A DNA stretch of 32,667 bases from a virus. The stretch lies in IMG/VR virus record IMGVR_UViG_3300020463_000073, positions 1 through 32,667 of that record. One strand, given 5' to 3'. The notes below the pieces were generated by a model that saw only the letters and a list, made by a program, of their open reading frames with translations, made no database searches and was not told where the DNA came from. This document shows positions 5,076 to 13,192 of this stretch, one piece after another (the first letter of the stretch is position 1; every line of letters begins with the position of its first letter). Position numbers and translations under genes: made by a program.

Positions 5076-6618
5076 CCTAGCCGAGATCGCAACAGACATA
5101 GACTTCTCTCCAGAAGAGATACAACATATGCTGGACAATCTAGATCAGTTCGCACCGGAAGAGCTTCAGGAGATAGACAGAATAGTCGAAGAGCTGTCTA
5201 CGCGAAAGTCAAACACGGCGTCCAAAGATGATTTGATAGAATTTTGTAAGCGTATGCAGCCAGACTATAAGGTTGGTAGACACCATCGCATCTTAGCGGA
5301 TCAGCTTATGGCACTGGAGGATGGGTCAAAAGACAGGGTATGTGTTAACATCCCACCCCGTCACGGTAAGTCGCAGCTTGTGAGTATCTTCTACCCCGCG
5401 TGGTTTTTGGGACGTAACCCAAATAAGAAAGTTATGATGGTCTCTCACACAACAGATCTTGCGGTGGACTTTGGGCGTAAGGTACGTAACTTGATAGCGA
5501 CAGACGAGTATAGGGAAATATTTCCAGATGTCTCCTTGGCAGTTGACAGCAAATCGGCTGGGAGGTGGAACACAAATTTCGGAGGTGAATATTTTGCGTG
5601 TGGTATTGGATCTGCTCTTGCTGGGAGGGGCGCTGATCTTCTGCTTGTTGATGATCCTCACTCTGAGCAGGATGTTATTAACGGAAACTTCTCAGTGTTT
5701 GATAAAGCCTACGAATGGTTCACATTTGGAGCGCGTACTCGACTAATGCCGGGAGGCAGAGTGGCGATTGTACAGACACGTTGGCACATGGACGACCTTA
5801 CGGGGCGTGTAACCAACGACATGGTGAAGAATGAGCTGTCTGATCAGTACGAAATAGTGGAATTTCCCGCACTTTTGGACTCTGACGACGGTACAGTTAA
5901 ACCTTTATGGCCTGAGTTCTTCGATTTGGCAGCTTTGGAGCGTACAAAAGCGTCAATGCCCGCGTTTCAGTGGAATTCTCAGTACCAACAGCAGCCTACA
6001 GCCGAAGAAGCGTCTATAATTAAGCGAGAATGGTGGGGAATTTGGCCTCATGACAACCCACCACCCGTAGAATACATAATTATGTCGTTAGATGCCGCCG
6101 CAGAGAAGCATAATCGCGCAGATTACACCGCTTTGACCACTTGGGGCGTGTTTTTGAACGAAGAAGAGAACGCACACCACCTAATTTTGCTCGATTCTAT
6201 CAAGGAACGGCTAGAATTTCCCGAATTGAAGCAACTATCGATGGATGAGTACAATAAATGGGAGCCAGACGCGTTTATTGTGGAGAAAAAGTCCTCTGGA
6301 GTGGCAATTTATCAAGAAATGAGGCGTATGGGCATACCTGTACAGGAATATACCCCCCACAGGGGTACTGGAGATAAGATGGCACGGCTTAATTCTGTGG
6401 CTGATATCATCGCATCGGGTATGGCATGGGTTCCTTCTACCCGTTGGGCAGAAGAATTAGTAGAAGAAGTGGCAGGGTTCCCGTTTATGTCGAATGATGA
6501 CCTTGTGGACAGCACCGTTATGGCGTTATTACGCTTCCGTCAGGGCGGGTTTATACGCCTACCAACAGATGAATGGGATGATGAACCACAATATCATTAT
6601 AGACGTGAGTATTATTAG
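5065..6618 (+). CDS. terL: Terminase large subunit (packaging ATPase and nuclease)
   Basis: This 517-aa protein has the complete two-domain layout. The ATPase domain shows Walker A PPRHGKS (residues 97-103), Walker B LLLVDD (192-197) and the coupling motif VAIVQTRWH (233-241). The RNase H-like nuclease domain shows acidic residues at SLDAAAEKHNRADY (D343), FIVEKKSSG (E407) and NDDLVDS (D479/D482). It drives DNA into the prohead through the portal and cuts the concatemer. The ATG lies inside the end of the small subunit gene, implying coupled expression. All key residues are present. The subgroup, and so the packaging mode, cannot be decided from motifs alone. Confidence 0.97.
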   Translation: MTNNLAEIATDIDFSPEEIQHMLDNLDQFAPEELQEIDRIVEELSTRKSNTASKDDLIEFCKRMQPDYKVGRHHRILADQLMALEDGSKDRVCVNIPPRHGKSQLVSIFYPAWFLGRNPNKKVMMVSHTTDLAVDFGRKVRNLIATDEYREIFPDVSLAVDSKSAGRWNTNFGGEYFACGIGSALAGRGADLLLVDDPHSEQDVINGNFSVFDKAYEWFTFGARTRLMPGGRVAIVQTRWHMDDLTGRVTNDMVKNELSDQYEIVEFPALLDSDDGTVKPLWPEFFDLAALERTKASMPAFQWNSQYQQQPTAEEASIIKREWWGIWPHDNPPPVEYIIMSLDAAAEKHNRADYTALTTWGVFLNEEENAHHLILLDSIKERLEFPELKQLSMDEYNKWEPDAFIVEKKSSGVAIYQEMRRMGIPVQEYTPHRGTGDKMARLNSVADIIASGMAWVPSTRWAEELVEEVAGFPFMSNDDLVDSTVMALLRFRQGGFIRLPTDEWDDEPQYHYRREYY

Positions 6619-6730
6619 TAGTATATTACGCGCATGGGGTACTTTCCCAACCCCTACGTGGACGCTACCCTCCCACCCGCTGGGTGGTGTCCACACTTTA
6701 CTAGACGAACAGCAGTATGATCTGCTATAG
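6569..6730 (+). CDS. Possible 53-aa ORF bridging terL and portal
   Basis: A frame overlapping the last codons of terL continues through the otherwise empty 143-bp gap and stops 31 bases before the portal gene. Its distal part (AWGTFPTPTWTLPSHPLGG, then a C-terminus DEQQYDLL) looks protein-like. However, no Shine-Dalgarno precedes any of its ATGs (6569, 6578, 6581), and the same bases form strong hairpins. It is reported as a candidate only. Confidence 0.25.
   Translation: MNGMMNHNIIIDVSIISSILRAWGTFPTPTWTLPSHPLGGVHTLLDEQQYDLL
6658..6694 (+). other. Nested hairpin in the terL-portal gap
   Basis: CCACCC-GCT-GGGTGG (6673-6687) is a perfect 6-bp stem with a 3-base loop. It is enclosed by GTGGAC (6658-6663) and GTCCAC (6689-6694). 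A further GGGGT/ACCCC pair lies at 6636-6654. No T-run follows. It may be an mRNA processing or stability structure between packaging and head genes. Confidence 0.45.
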
Positions 6731-6761
6731 TTACTACAACTTTGCATTGTGAGGACATGAG

Positions 6762-9170
6762 ATGGCAGTCGAAAAACAGATGACCCCCTTTGAAATAGAG
6801 GGACAAGAAGACTCTGAAGAGCTTGAGATCGAGATTGTTAATCCTGAAGCTGTTTCTATAGAAACAGAAGACGGTGGTATGGTCATAGACTTTGACGGAG
6901 GTATAACTGAAAGCCTAGTAGGACCGGGTCATGATGCCAACCTCGCTGAATTTATGGATGACGATGAGTTAAAGGTCATGGCTACTGACCTTATATCAGA
7001 CTTTCAAGCAGACCGTGAATCTCGCTCTGACTGGGCTAGGGCATACGTCAAGGGTCTTGACCTATTAGGGATGAAGGTGGAAGACCGTCAACAGCCTTGG
7101 TCTGGTGCGTCAGGGGTGTTCCATCCGCTACTCACAGAGGCTGTAGTAAGATTTCAGGCACAGGCTATGGGTGAGATATTCCCCGCTTCTGGTCCTGTAC
7201 GTACGAAGATTCTAGGGAAGCAAGACCCTAACAAGACAGCGCAAGCAGAGCGCGTACAAAATGAGATGAATTACCTGTTAACTGAAGAGATGTCTGAGTA
7301 CAGGGATGAAATGGAGCAGATGCTCTTCAAGCTACCTATCGCAGGTTCTGCGTTTAAGAAGGTGTATTACGACCCACTGATGGAGCGTCCATCCGCTATG
7401 TTCGTACCCTCAGAGGACTTTGTGGCGTCCTATGGAGCGTCAGACCTCAATACATGCCCAAGATATACGCATGTGATGAAAAAAACAGCAAATGAAGTCT
7501 TACAGCTACAAGTAAATGGGTTCTATAAAGAGGGTGAGCTACCAGAACCCACTCCAGACTACTCTGACATACAAGAGAAGTATGATGAGTTAGATGGTGA
7601 AGAGGCGGTCATAGAAGACGATGATCGCCATACAATTTTAGAAATGCACGTTGACCTAAACCTGTCAGGAGAGTTTGAAGACCCTGACGGGATTGCACGT
7701 CCTTACGTAGTCACTGTAGACAAGTCCTCATCCACAATACTAGCAATAAGAAGGAATTGGTACGAAGAAGATGAGAAGAAAAGAAAACGTATGCATTTCG
7801 TACATTATCGCTACTTACCGGGGCTTGGCTTCTACGGCACAGGGCTTATTCACCTCATGGGTGGATTGGCTAAGTCAGCGACCTCGATACTTCGTCAGCT
7901 TATTGACGCGGGTACGCTATCTAATCTACCTGCGGGTCTTAAAGCTCGCGGCTTACGTATTAAGGGTGATGATACACCGCTTATGCCGGGTGAATTTAGG
8001 GACGTGGACGTACCGGGTGGCGCTATACGCGATTCAATTACGTTTATCCCTTATAAAGAGCCATCGAGCGTACTCTATTCTCTACTCGGAAATATTGTAG
8101 AGGAAGGACGCAGAATAGGTTCTGTAGCCGACATGCAGGTCGGAGACATGAACCCTAACGCTCCTGTAGGCACAACGCTTGCTCTGATGGAAAGATCCAT
8201 GAAAGTTCTTTCTGGTGTACAGGCAAGGCTCCACGCGTCTCTCAAGCATGAGTTAAGAATACTTGCTAAGATTATACACGACTATATGCCAGCAGAGTAT
8301 TCTTATGAGATAGAAGGTGACTTCAGTAGGACACAGGATTTTGATAGTCGTGTAGATGTCATACCTGTGAGTGACCCCAATGCTGCAACCATGTCCCAAC
8401 GTGTGATGCAGTATCAAGCGGCGGTTCAGCTTGCCCAGCAATCCCCCCAGATTTACGATTTGGGCAAGCTGCATCGTCAAATGTTAGAGGTCTTAGGTGT
8501 ACAGAATGCAGATGAAATTGTTAAACTACCTGAAGATGTAAACCCCGCAGACCCTGTTACAGAGAACATGGCGATACTGAAACAAGAGCCAGTCAAGGCG
8601 TTCAAGTATCAGGATCACGAAGCACATATAGCTGTGCATATGGCAGCAGCCCAAGACCCAAAGATCATGCAGATCATAGGTCAGTCTCCGTTTGCATCAG
8701 CTATACAGCAAGCTATGGCTGCACACGTAACAGAACACGTAGCTTTCCAATATAGACGTGAGATAGAGAAGAAGCTCGGTGTGGAAATGCCAGATGAAGA
8801 TCAGCCTCTACCAGAAGACGTAGAAGTAGAACTCTCTCGCCTAGCCAAAGACGCTGCTGAGAAGGTCTTACAAAAAGACAAGGCTGAAGCACAGCAGGAG
8901 CAGTTGATGAAACAGCAGCAAGATCCAGTAGTGCAGATGCAAGAACGTGAGTTGGCTATAAAAGAGCAAGAGTCTCAACACAACAGACAGATGGACTTAG
9001 CCAAGTTAGAACTGGAAGCAGCTAAGTTACAAACTACACAGAAGATAGAAGGCGCTAGGATTGGAACTAAGATAGCTACAGAGCTAGACAAAGAGCAGCG
9101 TAAAGACAAACGCGAGGGAACGAAGATAGGATTAGATATAGCGAAGGAGCTAGATAAGGGTGGAAGTTAG
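6762..9170 (+). CDS. Portal protein, P22-like family
   Basis: This 802-aa protein forms the dodecameric ring at the capsid vertex through which DNA passes, and docks the terminase and tail. The size and the order of segments match P22-type portals: an acidic N-terminus (1-90), QQPWSGASGVFHPLLTEAVVR (about 110-130), MGEIFPASGPVRTKI, a central FVHYRYLPGLGFYGTGLIHLMGG region, and a long C-terminal coiled coil rich in Gln, Glu and Lys (about 690-802). The start follows GTGAGGACATGAG. It is directly followed by a GTG-started 62-aa gene. Nothing appears truncated. Confidence 0.93.
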   Translation: MAVEKQMTPFEIEGQEDSEELEIEIVNPEAVSIETEDGGMVIDFDGGITESLVGPGHDANLAEFMDDDELKVMATDLISDFQADRESRSDWARAYVKGLDLLGMKVEDRQQPWSGASGVFHPLLTEAVVRFQAQAMGEIFPASGPVRTKILGKQDPNKTAQAERVQNEMNYLLTEEMSEYRDEMEQMLFKLPIAGSAFKKVYYDPLMERPSAMFVPSEDFVASYGASDLNTCPRYTHVMKKTANEVLQLQVNGFYKEGELPEPTPDYSDIQEKYDELDGEEAVIEDDDRHTILEMHVDLNLSGEFEDPDGIARPYVVTVDKSSSTILAIRRNWYEEDEKKRKRMHFVHYRYLPGLGFYGTGLIHLMGGLAKSATSILRQLIDAGTLSNLPAGLKARGLRIKGDDTPLMPGEFRDVDVPGGAIRDSITFIPYKEPSSVLYSLLGNIVEEGRRIGSVADMQVGDMNPNAPVGTTLALMERSMKVLSGVQARLHASLKHELRILAKIIHDYMPAEYSYEIEGDFSRTQDFDSRVDVIPVSDPNAATMSQRVMQYQAAVQLAQQSPQIYDLGKLHRQMLEVLGVQNADEIVKLPEDVNPADPVTENMAILKQEPVKAFKYQDHEAHIAVHMAAAQDPKIMQIIGQSPFASAIQQAMAAHVTEHVAFQYRREIEKKLGVEMPDEDQPLPEDVEVELSRLAKDAAEKVLQKDKAEAQQEQLMKQQQDPVVQMQERELAIKEQESQHNRQMDLAKLELEAAKLQTTQKIEGARIGTKIATELDKEQRKDKREGTKIGLDIAKELDKGGS

Positions 9171-9348
9171 TGTATTTGACGCTCTAGAACGTCGCCTAAA
9201 CGAATATAGGGATGAAGTATCAGAGTACATATCCGGTGGCGGTGTAAAGAGCATGGAAGACTACAACAGGCTTATAGGGAAACTTGAAGGTATAGATATT
9301 GCATTAAATAATGTAAAAGAGCTTGAGAAAAGATTTATTGAAGCATAA
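9160..9348 (+). CDS. 62-aa helical protein overlapping the portal end
   Basis: The gene begins with GTG inside the last codons of the portal gene, with AAGGAG about ten bases upstream, and overlaps it by 11 bases. The product is almost entirely helical and charged (FDALERRLNEYRDEVSEYI, a Gly-rich break, then LIGKLEGIDIALNNVKELEKRF), consistent with a short coiled-coil dimer. Similar small proteins often sit between portal and scaffold genes in marine phages without assigned roles. A head-assembly accessory role is inferred from position only. Confidence 0.75.
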   Translation: MEVSVFDALERRLNEYRDEVSEYISGGGVKSMEDYNRLIGKLEGIDIALNNVKELEKRFIEA

Positions 9349-9421
9349 GGTGCTTCGTAATATTCGCGGATAGGCCGCGCAAGGTAACGGTGAACCTTTA
9401 AATCGCTGCAACGGGTGTAAA
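9349..9421 (+). other. Structured 5' leader of the co-chaperonin gene
   Basis: This 73-bp gap in an otherwise tightly packed operon contains a perfect CGCGG-ATAGG-CCGCG hairpin (9365-9379). No strong Shine-Dalgarno stands before the ATG at 9422; GGGTG lies five bases away. The leader may control translation of the GroES-like gene or mark an RNA processing site. Confidence 0.35.
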
Positions 9422-9802
9422 ATGGTTGCGACAGTAAAAGTCGATAACACGAAGGTAAAGGATGACCTTCACGCAAAACTACCAGAACCTACGGGATATA
9501 GGCTTCTGATAGCACTTCCAGAGATCGATGAGAAGACAGAGGGCGGTGTATTCATGCCTGATGGTCTTCGTAAAGATGAGTCTACTGCATCTATCATTGG
9601 TTTTGTCATAAAGGCAGGATCAGATGCATACTCTGACAAAGAACGCTTTCCTAATGGACCTTGGTGTAAAGAGGGAGATTTTGTAATCTTTCGCTCTTAC
9701 TCAGGCACTAGATTCAAGGTTCAGGGTAAAGAGTTCCGTCTTATAAACGATGACACTGTAGAAGGTGTTGTTGACGATCCAAGGGGGTATACAAGAGCAT
9801 GA
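9422..9802 (+). CDS. GroES-like co-chaperonin
   Basis: The 126-aa product has the Cpn10 layout. GYRLLIALPEIDEKTEGGVFMP matches the conserved first strand and the mobile-loop/IIIPD region of GroES. KEGDFVIFRSYSGTRFKVQGKEFRLINDDTVEGVV matches the C-terminal strands (GroES: [22 protein letters not shown]). Compared with GroES it has an N-terminal extension of about 20 residues and an insertion (about residues 65-82, SDKERFPNGPWCKEG). Known phage co-chaperonins such as T4 gp31 replace GroES on host GroEL to fold the major capsid protein. Its place between portal and scaffold/MCP fits that role. Its last bases overlap the scaffold start (ATGA). Confidence 0.85.
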   Translation: MVATVKVDNTKVKDDLHAKLPEPTGYRLLIALPEIDEKTEGGVFMPDGLRKDESTASIIGFVIKAGSDAYSDKERFPNGPWCKEGDFVIFRSYSGTRFKVQGKEFRLINDDTVEGVVDDPRGYTRA

Positions 9803-10761
9803 GTACAAATACCGCAGAAAACCTAGAAAACGAAGTAGAGGAAACTACTGAAATCGAGGTTGAGATTGAGGAGGCTCCTGTAGAAGAAAAACAGGAAGTT
9901 GAGACAAAGGTTGAAGAAAAGGTAGAAGAGCCTGAAGTTGAAGTTGAAGCTGAATCTGAAGCTAAGACAGAGAACTCTGACGCTGAAATAGACAAATACA
10001 GCGCAGGTGTTCAGAAGCGTATTGACCAGCTAACAAAGAAATATCGTGACGAAGAAAAAGCTAGAGAAGAGGCGTTACAGCTTCGAGAAGAAGCCGTTAA
10101 GTATGCTGAGAAGGTCAAAGAAGAGAATGAAAAACTTCGCAAGTCCTTGGAAGATAACGAAGACGTACTTATAAACCAAGCTAAGTCACGCGTCGAAGCG
10201 CAGCTCGCACAGGCTAATGCTAATTATAAAGTAGCATATGAAGCAGGTGACTCTGACAAGTTGTTGGAAGCACAGTCAGAGCTTACAAGGTTACAGAACG
10301 AACAATACCGTATAAGTAACTACGTACCTCCAAAACGTGGGGAACCTGCACCTGTTCCAACAGAAGCACCAAAACCAGAGGGACAGCCCGATATCGCGAA
10401 GCCACCACAACGTGCTTTAGATTGGGCAGATAAGAACACTTGGTTTATGCAAGACAAGCGAATGACAGGCTTTGCGTACGGTGTACATGAAGAACTTGTA
10501 ACAAAAGGTGTTGAACCAAATAGCGAACAGTACTACAATGAAATAGACGCTGCCATGAAGGAAGCGTTTCCAAGTAAGTTTGAGGTTGTTGCAGAGGAGT
10601 CTGCGCCACCCCAGCCTCAAGCGGGTAACGTGGTTGCCCCGCCGTCTCGTACGTCAAAGAAACCACGCAAGGTGAAGTTAACTCCATCCGCAGCCGCACT
10701 CGCCAAACGGCTCGGACTAACTGCAGAACAGTATGCGGCGCAATTAATGAAGGATAGCTGA
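9799..10761 (+). CDS. Capsid scaffolding-like protein
   Basis: This 320-aa protein begins with a very Glu/Val-rich acidic segment (about 8-62). A long coiled coil follows (about 70-165, with EEKAREEALQLREEAVKYAEK), then a Pro-rich linker (VPPKRGEPAPVPTEAPKP, about 175-195), a compact region around DWADKNTWFMQDKRMTGF, and a basic C-terminus (RTSKKPRKVKL) ending in a small helix. This acidic-coil-basic-tail design is characteristic of phage scaffolds, whose C-terminus binds the capsid protein. The position just upstream of the head genes supports it. No protease motif is visible. The start overlaps the GroES-like stop by ATGA. Confidence 0.72.
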   Translation: MSTNTAENLENEVEETTEIEVEIEEAPVEEKQEVETKVEEKVEEPEVEVEAESEAKTENSDAEIDKYSAGVQKRIDQLTKKYRDEEKAREEALQLREEAVKYAEKVKEENEKLRKSLEDNEDVLINQAKSRVEAQLAQANANYKVAYEAGDSDKLLEAQSELTRLQNEQYRISNYVPPKRGEPAPVPTEAPKPEGQPDIAKPPQRALDWADKNTWFMQDKRMTGFAYGVHEELVTKGVEPNSEQYYNEIDAAMKEAFPSKFEVVAEESAPPQPQAGNVVAPPSRTSKKPRKVKLTPSAAALAKRLGLTAEQYAAQLMKDS

Positions 10762-10762
10762 T

Positions 10763-11206
10763 ATGGCTGATAGAACTCCACGCACTACAGAAACTAGAGA
10801 AAAGACAGAACGTAGAAAAGGATGGACAAGACCGTCCGCGTTACCTACCCCCGAACCAAGGGATGGATTACATTTCCGTTGGATTCGCACATCTACCTTG
10901 GGGCAGAGTGATAATACTAACGTTTCTACTCGATTCCGTGAAGGCTATACACCAGTCAAAGCATCAGACTATACGGATTTAAACATTGTGTCTGACATCG
11001 ATTCCCGATTCAAAGACAACATTGAGGTAGGTGGTCTGTTATTATGCAGTATACCTGCTGAAATTGCTGAAGAACGTGTTCAGGTTCAACTTGAACAGGC
11101 TCAACACGCACAAGAGGCTGTGGACCGTAATTTCATGAGAGAGAACGACCCACGTATGCCTGTGTTGAATCCCGAGCGTTCCACGCGAACTTCATTTGGG
11201 AAGTAA
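10763..11206 (+). CDS. Conserved phage head-region protein, unknown role
   Basis: This 147-aa protein has a basic N-terminus (TPRTTETREKTERRKG), a middle with GLHFRWIRTSTLGQSDNTN, and a C-terminal helix rich in Gln and Glu (EERVQVQLEQAQHAQEAVDRNF). It starts one base after the scaffold stop, with AAGGA in the end of that gene. Its place between scaffold and capsid genes suggests a minor head component. Similar proteins are usually annotated only as structural. No catalytic motif is visible. Confidence 0.7.
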   Translation: MADRTPRTTETREKTERRKGWTRPSALPTPEPRDGLHFRWIRTSTLGQSDNTNVSTRFREGYTPVKASDYTDLNIVSDIDSRFKDNIEVGGLLLCSIPAEIAEERVQVQLEQAQHAQEAVDRNFMRENDPRMPVLNPERSTRTSFGK

Positions 11207-11254
11207 CCTTTTTAGGGAGCTTCCTTGGTATTAACTTGGTTAGGAGATTGAGCA

Positions 11255-11866
11255 ATGGCTACTACAGCAGCTCCCTATGGCCTGAAGCCCGTAAGACGAG
11301 CCGATGGCATGCCCTATGCAGGGGCAACTAATACATACCTGATCGATCCCGCTGGCGAGGCGACCAATCTTTTTAACGGTCAAGTTGTCATAATTGGGGC
11401 AGACGGGTTTATTGCACTCGCAACAGGAACAGGCGCGGACTTAACGTCCAACTCCGTTAGTGGCACTTCAGGTGTCGGCGCTATCGGTGTGTTTGTTGGT
11501 TGTGAGTACACAAACGCAGAAGGCCAACAGCTTTTTGCACAGCACTATCCATCTGGCACAGCCAATGGTGGGCCTATCAAGGCTTACGTTGTTGACGATC
11601 CAAACGTACTATTCCAAGCACAGCTTGATGGTACAGGAGCGCAAACAATCATCGGCACTAACACATTCTTTGCAGCCGTACAGTCTACCTCTACAGGTAA
11701 CACAGCGACAGGCAATTCCACATCAGCACTAGATGCAACTGTACAAACAGCGGCAGCGGCGTTTAGAATTGTGGAGCATGTATCTGATCCAGCGGATGCA
11801 TTTCCAGATGTGTTGGTTAAATTCAACCCCGGTGGTCATCAGATGACCAACAACGTCGGCTTATAA
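11255..11866 (+). CDS. Probable head decoration or minor capsid protein
   Basis: This 203-aa protein is rich in Gly, Ala, Thr and Val, with predicted beta structure throughout and no membrane segment or cysteine motif. The N-terminus ATTAAPYGLKPVRRADG is reminiscent of small structural proteins encoded just before the major capsid protein in marine phages. The GAIGVFVGCEYTNAEGQQLF region would suit a beta-sandwich decoration protein. The ribosome-binding site TTAGGAGATTGAGC is good, and the gene ends 12 bases before the MCP. Function is inferred from position and composition. Confidence 0.62.
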   Translation: MATTAAPYGLKPVRRADGMPYAGATNTYLIDPAGEATNLFNGQVVIIGADGFIALATGTGADLTSNSVSGTSGVGAIGVFVGCEYTNAEGQQLFAQHYPSGTANGGPIKAYVVDDPNVLFQAQLDGTGAQTIIGTNTFFAAVQSTSTGNTATGNSTSALDATVQTAAAAFRIVEHVSDPADAFPDVLVKFNPGGHQMTNNVGL

Positions 11867-11878
11867 GGAGGCTAACTA

Positions 11879-12784
11879 ATGGCTATTTCACGCGCACAGC
11901 TCCTTAAAGAGCTACTTCCCGGCCTAAACGCATTGTTCGGCTTGGAATACGATAACTATGAAAATGAGCATGCTGAGATCTACGAGACAGAAAATTCAGA
12001 CAGAAGTTTTGAAGAAGAAGTCAAGTTGTCCGGTTTTGCAGCAGCCCCTGTGAAAGCAGAAGGCTCATCATTAGCATATGACAATGCACAAGAGCATTAC
12101 ACTGCTCGCTACAACCATGAGACCGTTGCAATGGGTTTCTCTATCACTGAAGAAGCGATGGAAGACAACTTGTACGACTCATTGTCTGCTAGATATACAA
12201 AAGCACTAGCTCGCGCTATGGCTTATACCAAGCAGACTAAGGCTGCAGCTTTGCTGAATACAGGTTTCACAACCTTCAGCTCGGGCGATGGCGTTACATT
12301 GTTCAATACTGCTCACCCAACTGTGGGTGGCGGAACAAACGCTAACCGTCTGGCAGTAAATGCAGACTTGAACGAAACTTCACTAGAGCAAGCAGTTATC
12401 GATATTGCAGCGTTCACAGATGAACGTGGCCTATTGATCGCGGCTCGCCCTCGTAAAATGATCGTTCCACCTGCGTTAATGTTCGTGGCAACAAGATTGC
12501 TACAGACAGAGCTTCGCACAGGTACAGCGGATAACGATACAAACGCATTGCGTTCAAATGGATCGATCCCTGAAGGCTACCGTGTGAATCACTATCTAAC
12601 GGACACAGACGCATTCTTTATCACCACAGACATTCCAAACGGAATGAAGCACTTTGTGCGTACTCCTATGGCTACGGCTATGGACGGTGATTTTGATACA
12701 GGTAATGTTCGCTACAAAGCTCGTGAGCGTTACTCTTTTGGTGTATCAGATCCGCTAGGGATGTTCGGTTCCCCCGGAGCATAA
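11879..12784 (+). CDS. Major capsid protein (HK97-fold type)
   Basis: The 301-aa product has features of HK97-fold capsid proteins. The N-terminal arm contains LLKELLPGLNALFGLEY. An E-loop-like charged region follows (EEEVKLSGFAAAPVKAEGSSL, about 44-64), then a long spine helix (SITEEAMEDNLYDSLSARYTKALARAMAYTKQTKAAALLNTGF). The C-terminal half contains the P-domain sheet and a DPLGMFGS end. It resembles the Mu gpT-like MCP group. It has the best ribosome-binding site of the head operon (AAGGAGG, seven bases away) and is followed by a terminator, consistent with very high expression. It is the likely client of the GroES-like protein. Confidence 0.88.
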   Translation: MAISRAQLLKELLPGLNALFGLEYDNYENEHAEIYETENSDRSFEEEVKLSGFAAAPVKAEGSSLAYDNAQEHYTARYNHETVAMGFSITEEAMEDNLYDSLSARYTKALARAMAYTKQTKAAALLNTGFTTFSSGDGVTLFNTAHPTVGGGTNANRLAVNADLNETSLEQAVIDIAAFTDERGLLIAARPRKMIVPPALMFVATRLLQTELRTGTADNDTNALRSNGSIPEGYRVNHYLTDTDAFFITTDIPNGMKHFVRTPMATAMDGDFDTGNVRYKARERYSFGVSDPLGMFGSPGA

Positions 12785-12786
12785 TT

Positions 12787-12866
12787 TATGTTACGGTAGA
12801 ATTACCTCTCTCGAACTGGGGCAGCGCAAGTTGCCCCTTTCTTTTTGTAAAATCTATGTTATGGTA
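12787..12866 (+). repeat. Duplicated TATGTTAYGGTA motif flanking the terminator
   Basis: TATGTTACGGTA (12787-12798) and TATGTTATGGTA (12855-12866) lie 68 bp apart, one on each side of the MCP terminator. They could be promoter elements for downstream genes recognised by a phage-modified polymerase, or a chance similarity. Confidence 0.3.
12818..12846 (+). terminator. Rho-independent terminator after the major capsid gene
   Basis: GGGGCA (12818-12823) and TGCCCC (12832-12837) form a stem with an 8-base loop, followed by TTTCTTTTT. It lies 33 bases after the MCP stop and would reduce read-through into the tail and fibre genes. Confidence 0.85.
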
Positions 12867-12960
12867 TTTGCAGGGGCAACATTAGCCTTGCAGACAGGAC
12901 ACTCCCCGACCTGACGTTGCACAGACTGCTAGGCGAAACCTTGTGCAAGGGGTATTTATT
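12847..12960 (+). promoter_or_regulatory. Structured leader with alternative stems before the 74-aa gene
   Basis: After the terminator come about 110 bp with mutually exclusive pairings. TTGCACA (12917-12923) pairs with TGTGCAA (12942-12948), while CCTTGCA (12886-12892) can instead pair with TGCAAGG (12944-12950). CAGG/CCTG (12895-12913) forms an inner stem. The 3' strand of both options touches the GGGG ribosome-binding site (12949-12952), so the fold could gate translation. I do not recognise a known riboswitch class. Confidence 0.4.
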
Positions 12961-13185
12961 ATGGCATCAACTACATTTTCAGGTCCAGTTACAGCCACTG
13001 ATGGCTTTGCAGGTCTTATCACACTAACAAATTATACAGTTGCATCAGCACCTTCCGCTGCTACAGCGGGTACAGGTACAATAGCTTTTATCTCAAACGG
13101 AGCTGCAGGTTCTGCTATCCTAGCTTTTTCTGACGGAACAAACTGGAAGCGTTCAGACACAGGCGCAACCATTTCTGCTTCATAG
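12961..13185 (+). CDS. 74-aa fibre-head-like structural protein
   Basis: The chosen start is ATG 12961 (MASTTFSGPVT), behind AAGGGG. An upstream in-frame ATG at 12943 would start inside the leader hairpin and is less likely. The product is Ala/Gly/Thr-rich beta structure. Its C-terminal GTIAFISNGAAGSAILAFSDG followed by TNWKRSD matches a short domain common in marine phage fibre and virion proteins. It is probably a minor virion or fibre component. No catalytic residues are seen. Confidence 0.65.
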   Translation: MASTTFSGPVTATDGFAGLITLTNYTVASAPSAATAGTGTIAFISNGAAGSAILAFSDGTNWKRSDTGATISAS

Positions 13186-13192
13186 GTGAATC

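Noticed and set aside
4796-5155. 119-codon minus-strand frame over terS/terL
   Set aside because: It is antisense to two recognised terminase genes and has no plausible ribosome-binding site.
12943-12960. Six-codon N-terminal extension of the 74-aa protein (ATG 12943)
   Set aside because: The ATG lies in the leader hairpin without a ribosome-binding site. ATG 12961 follows AAGGGG and gives the expected MASTTFSGPV start.
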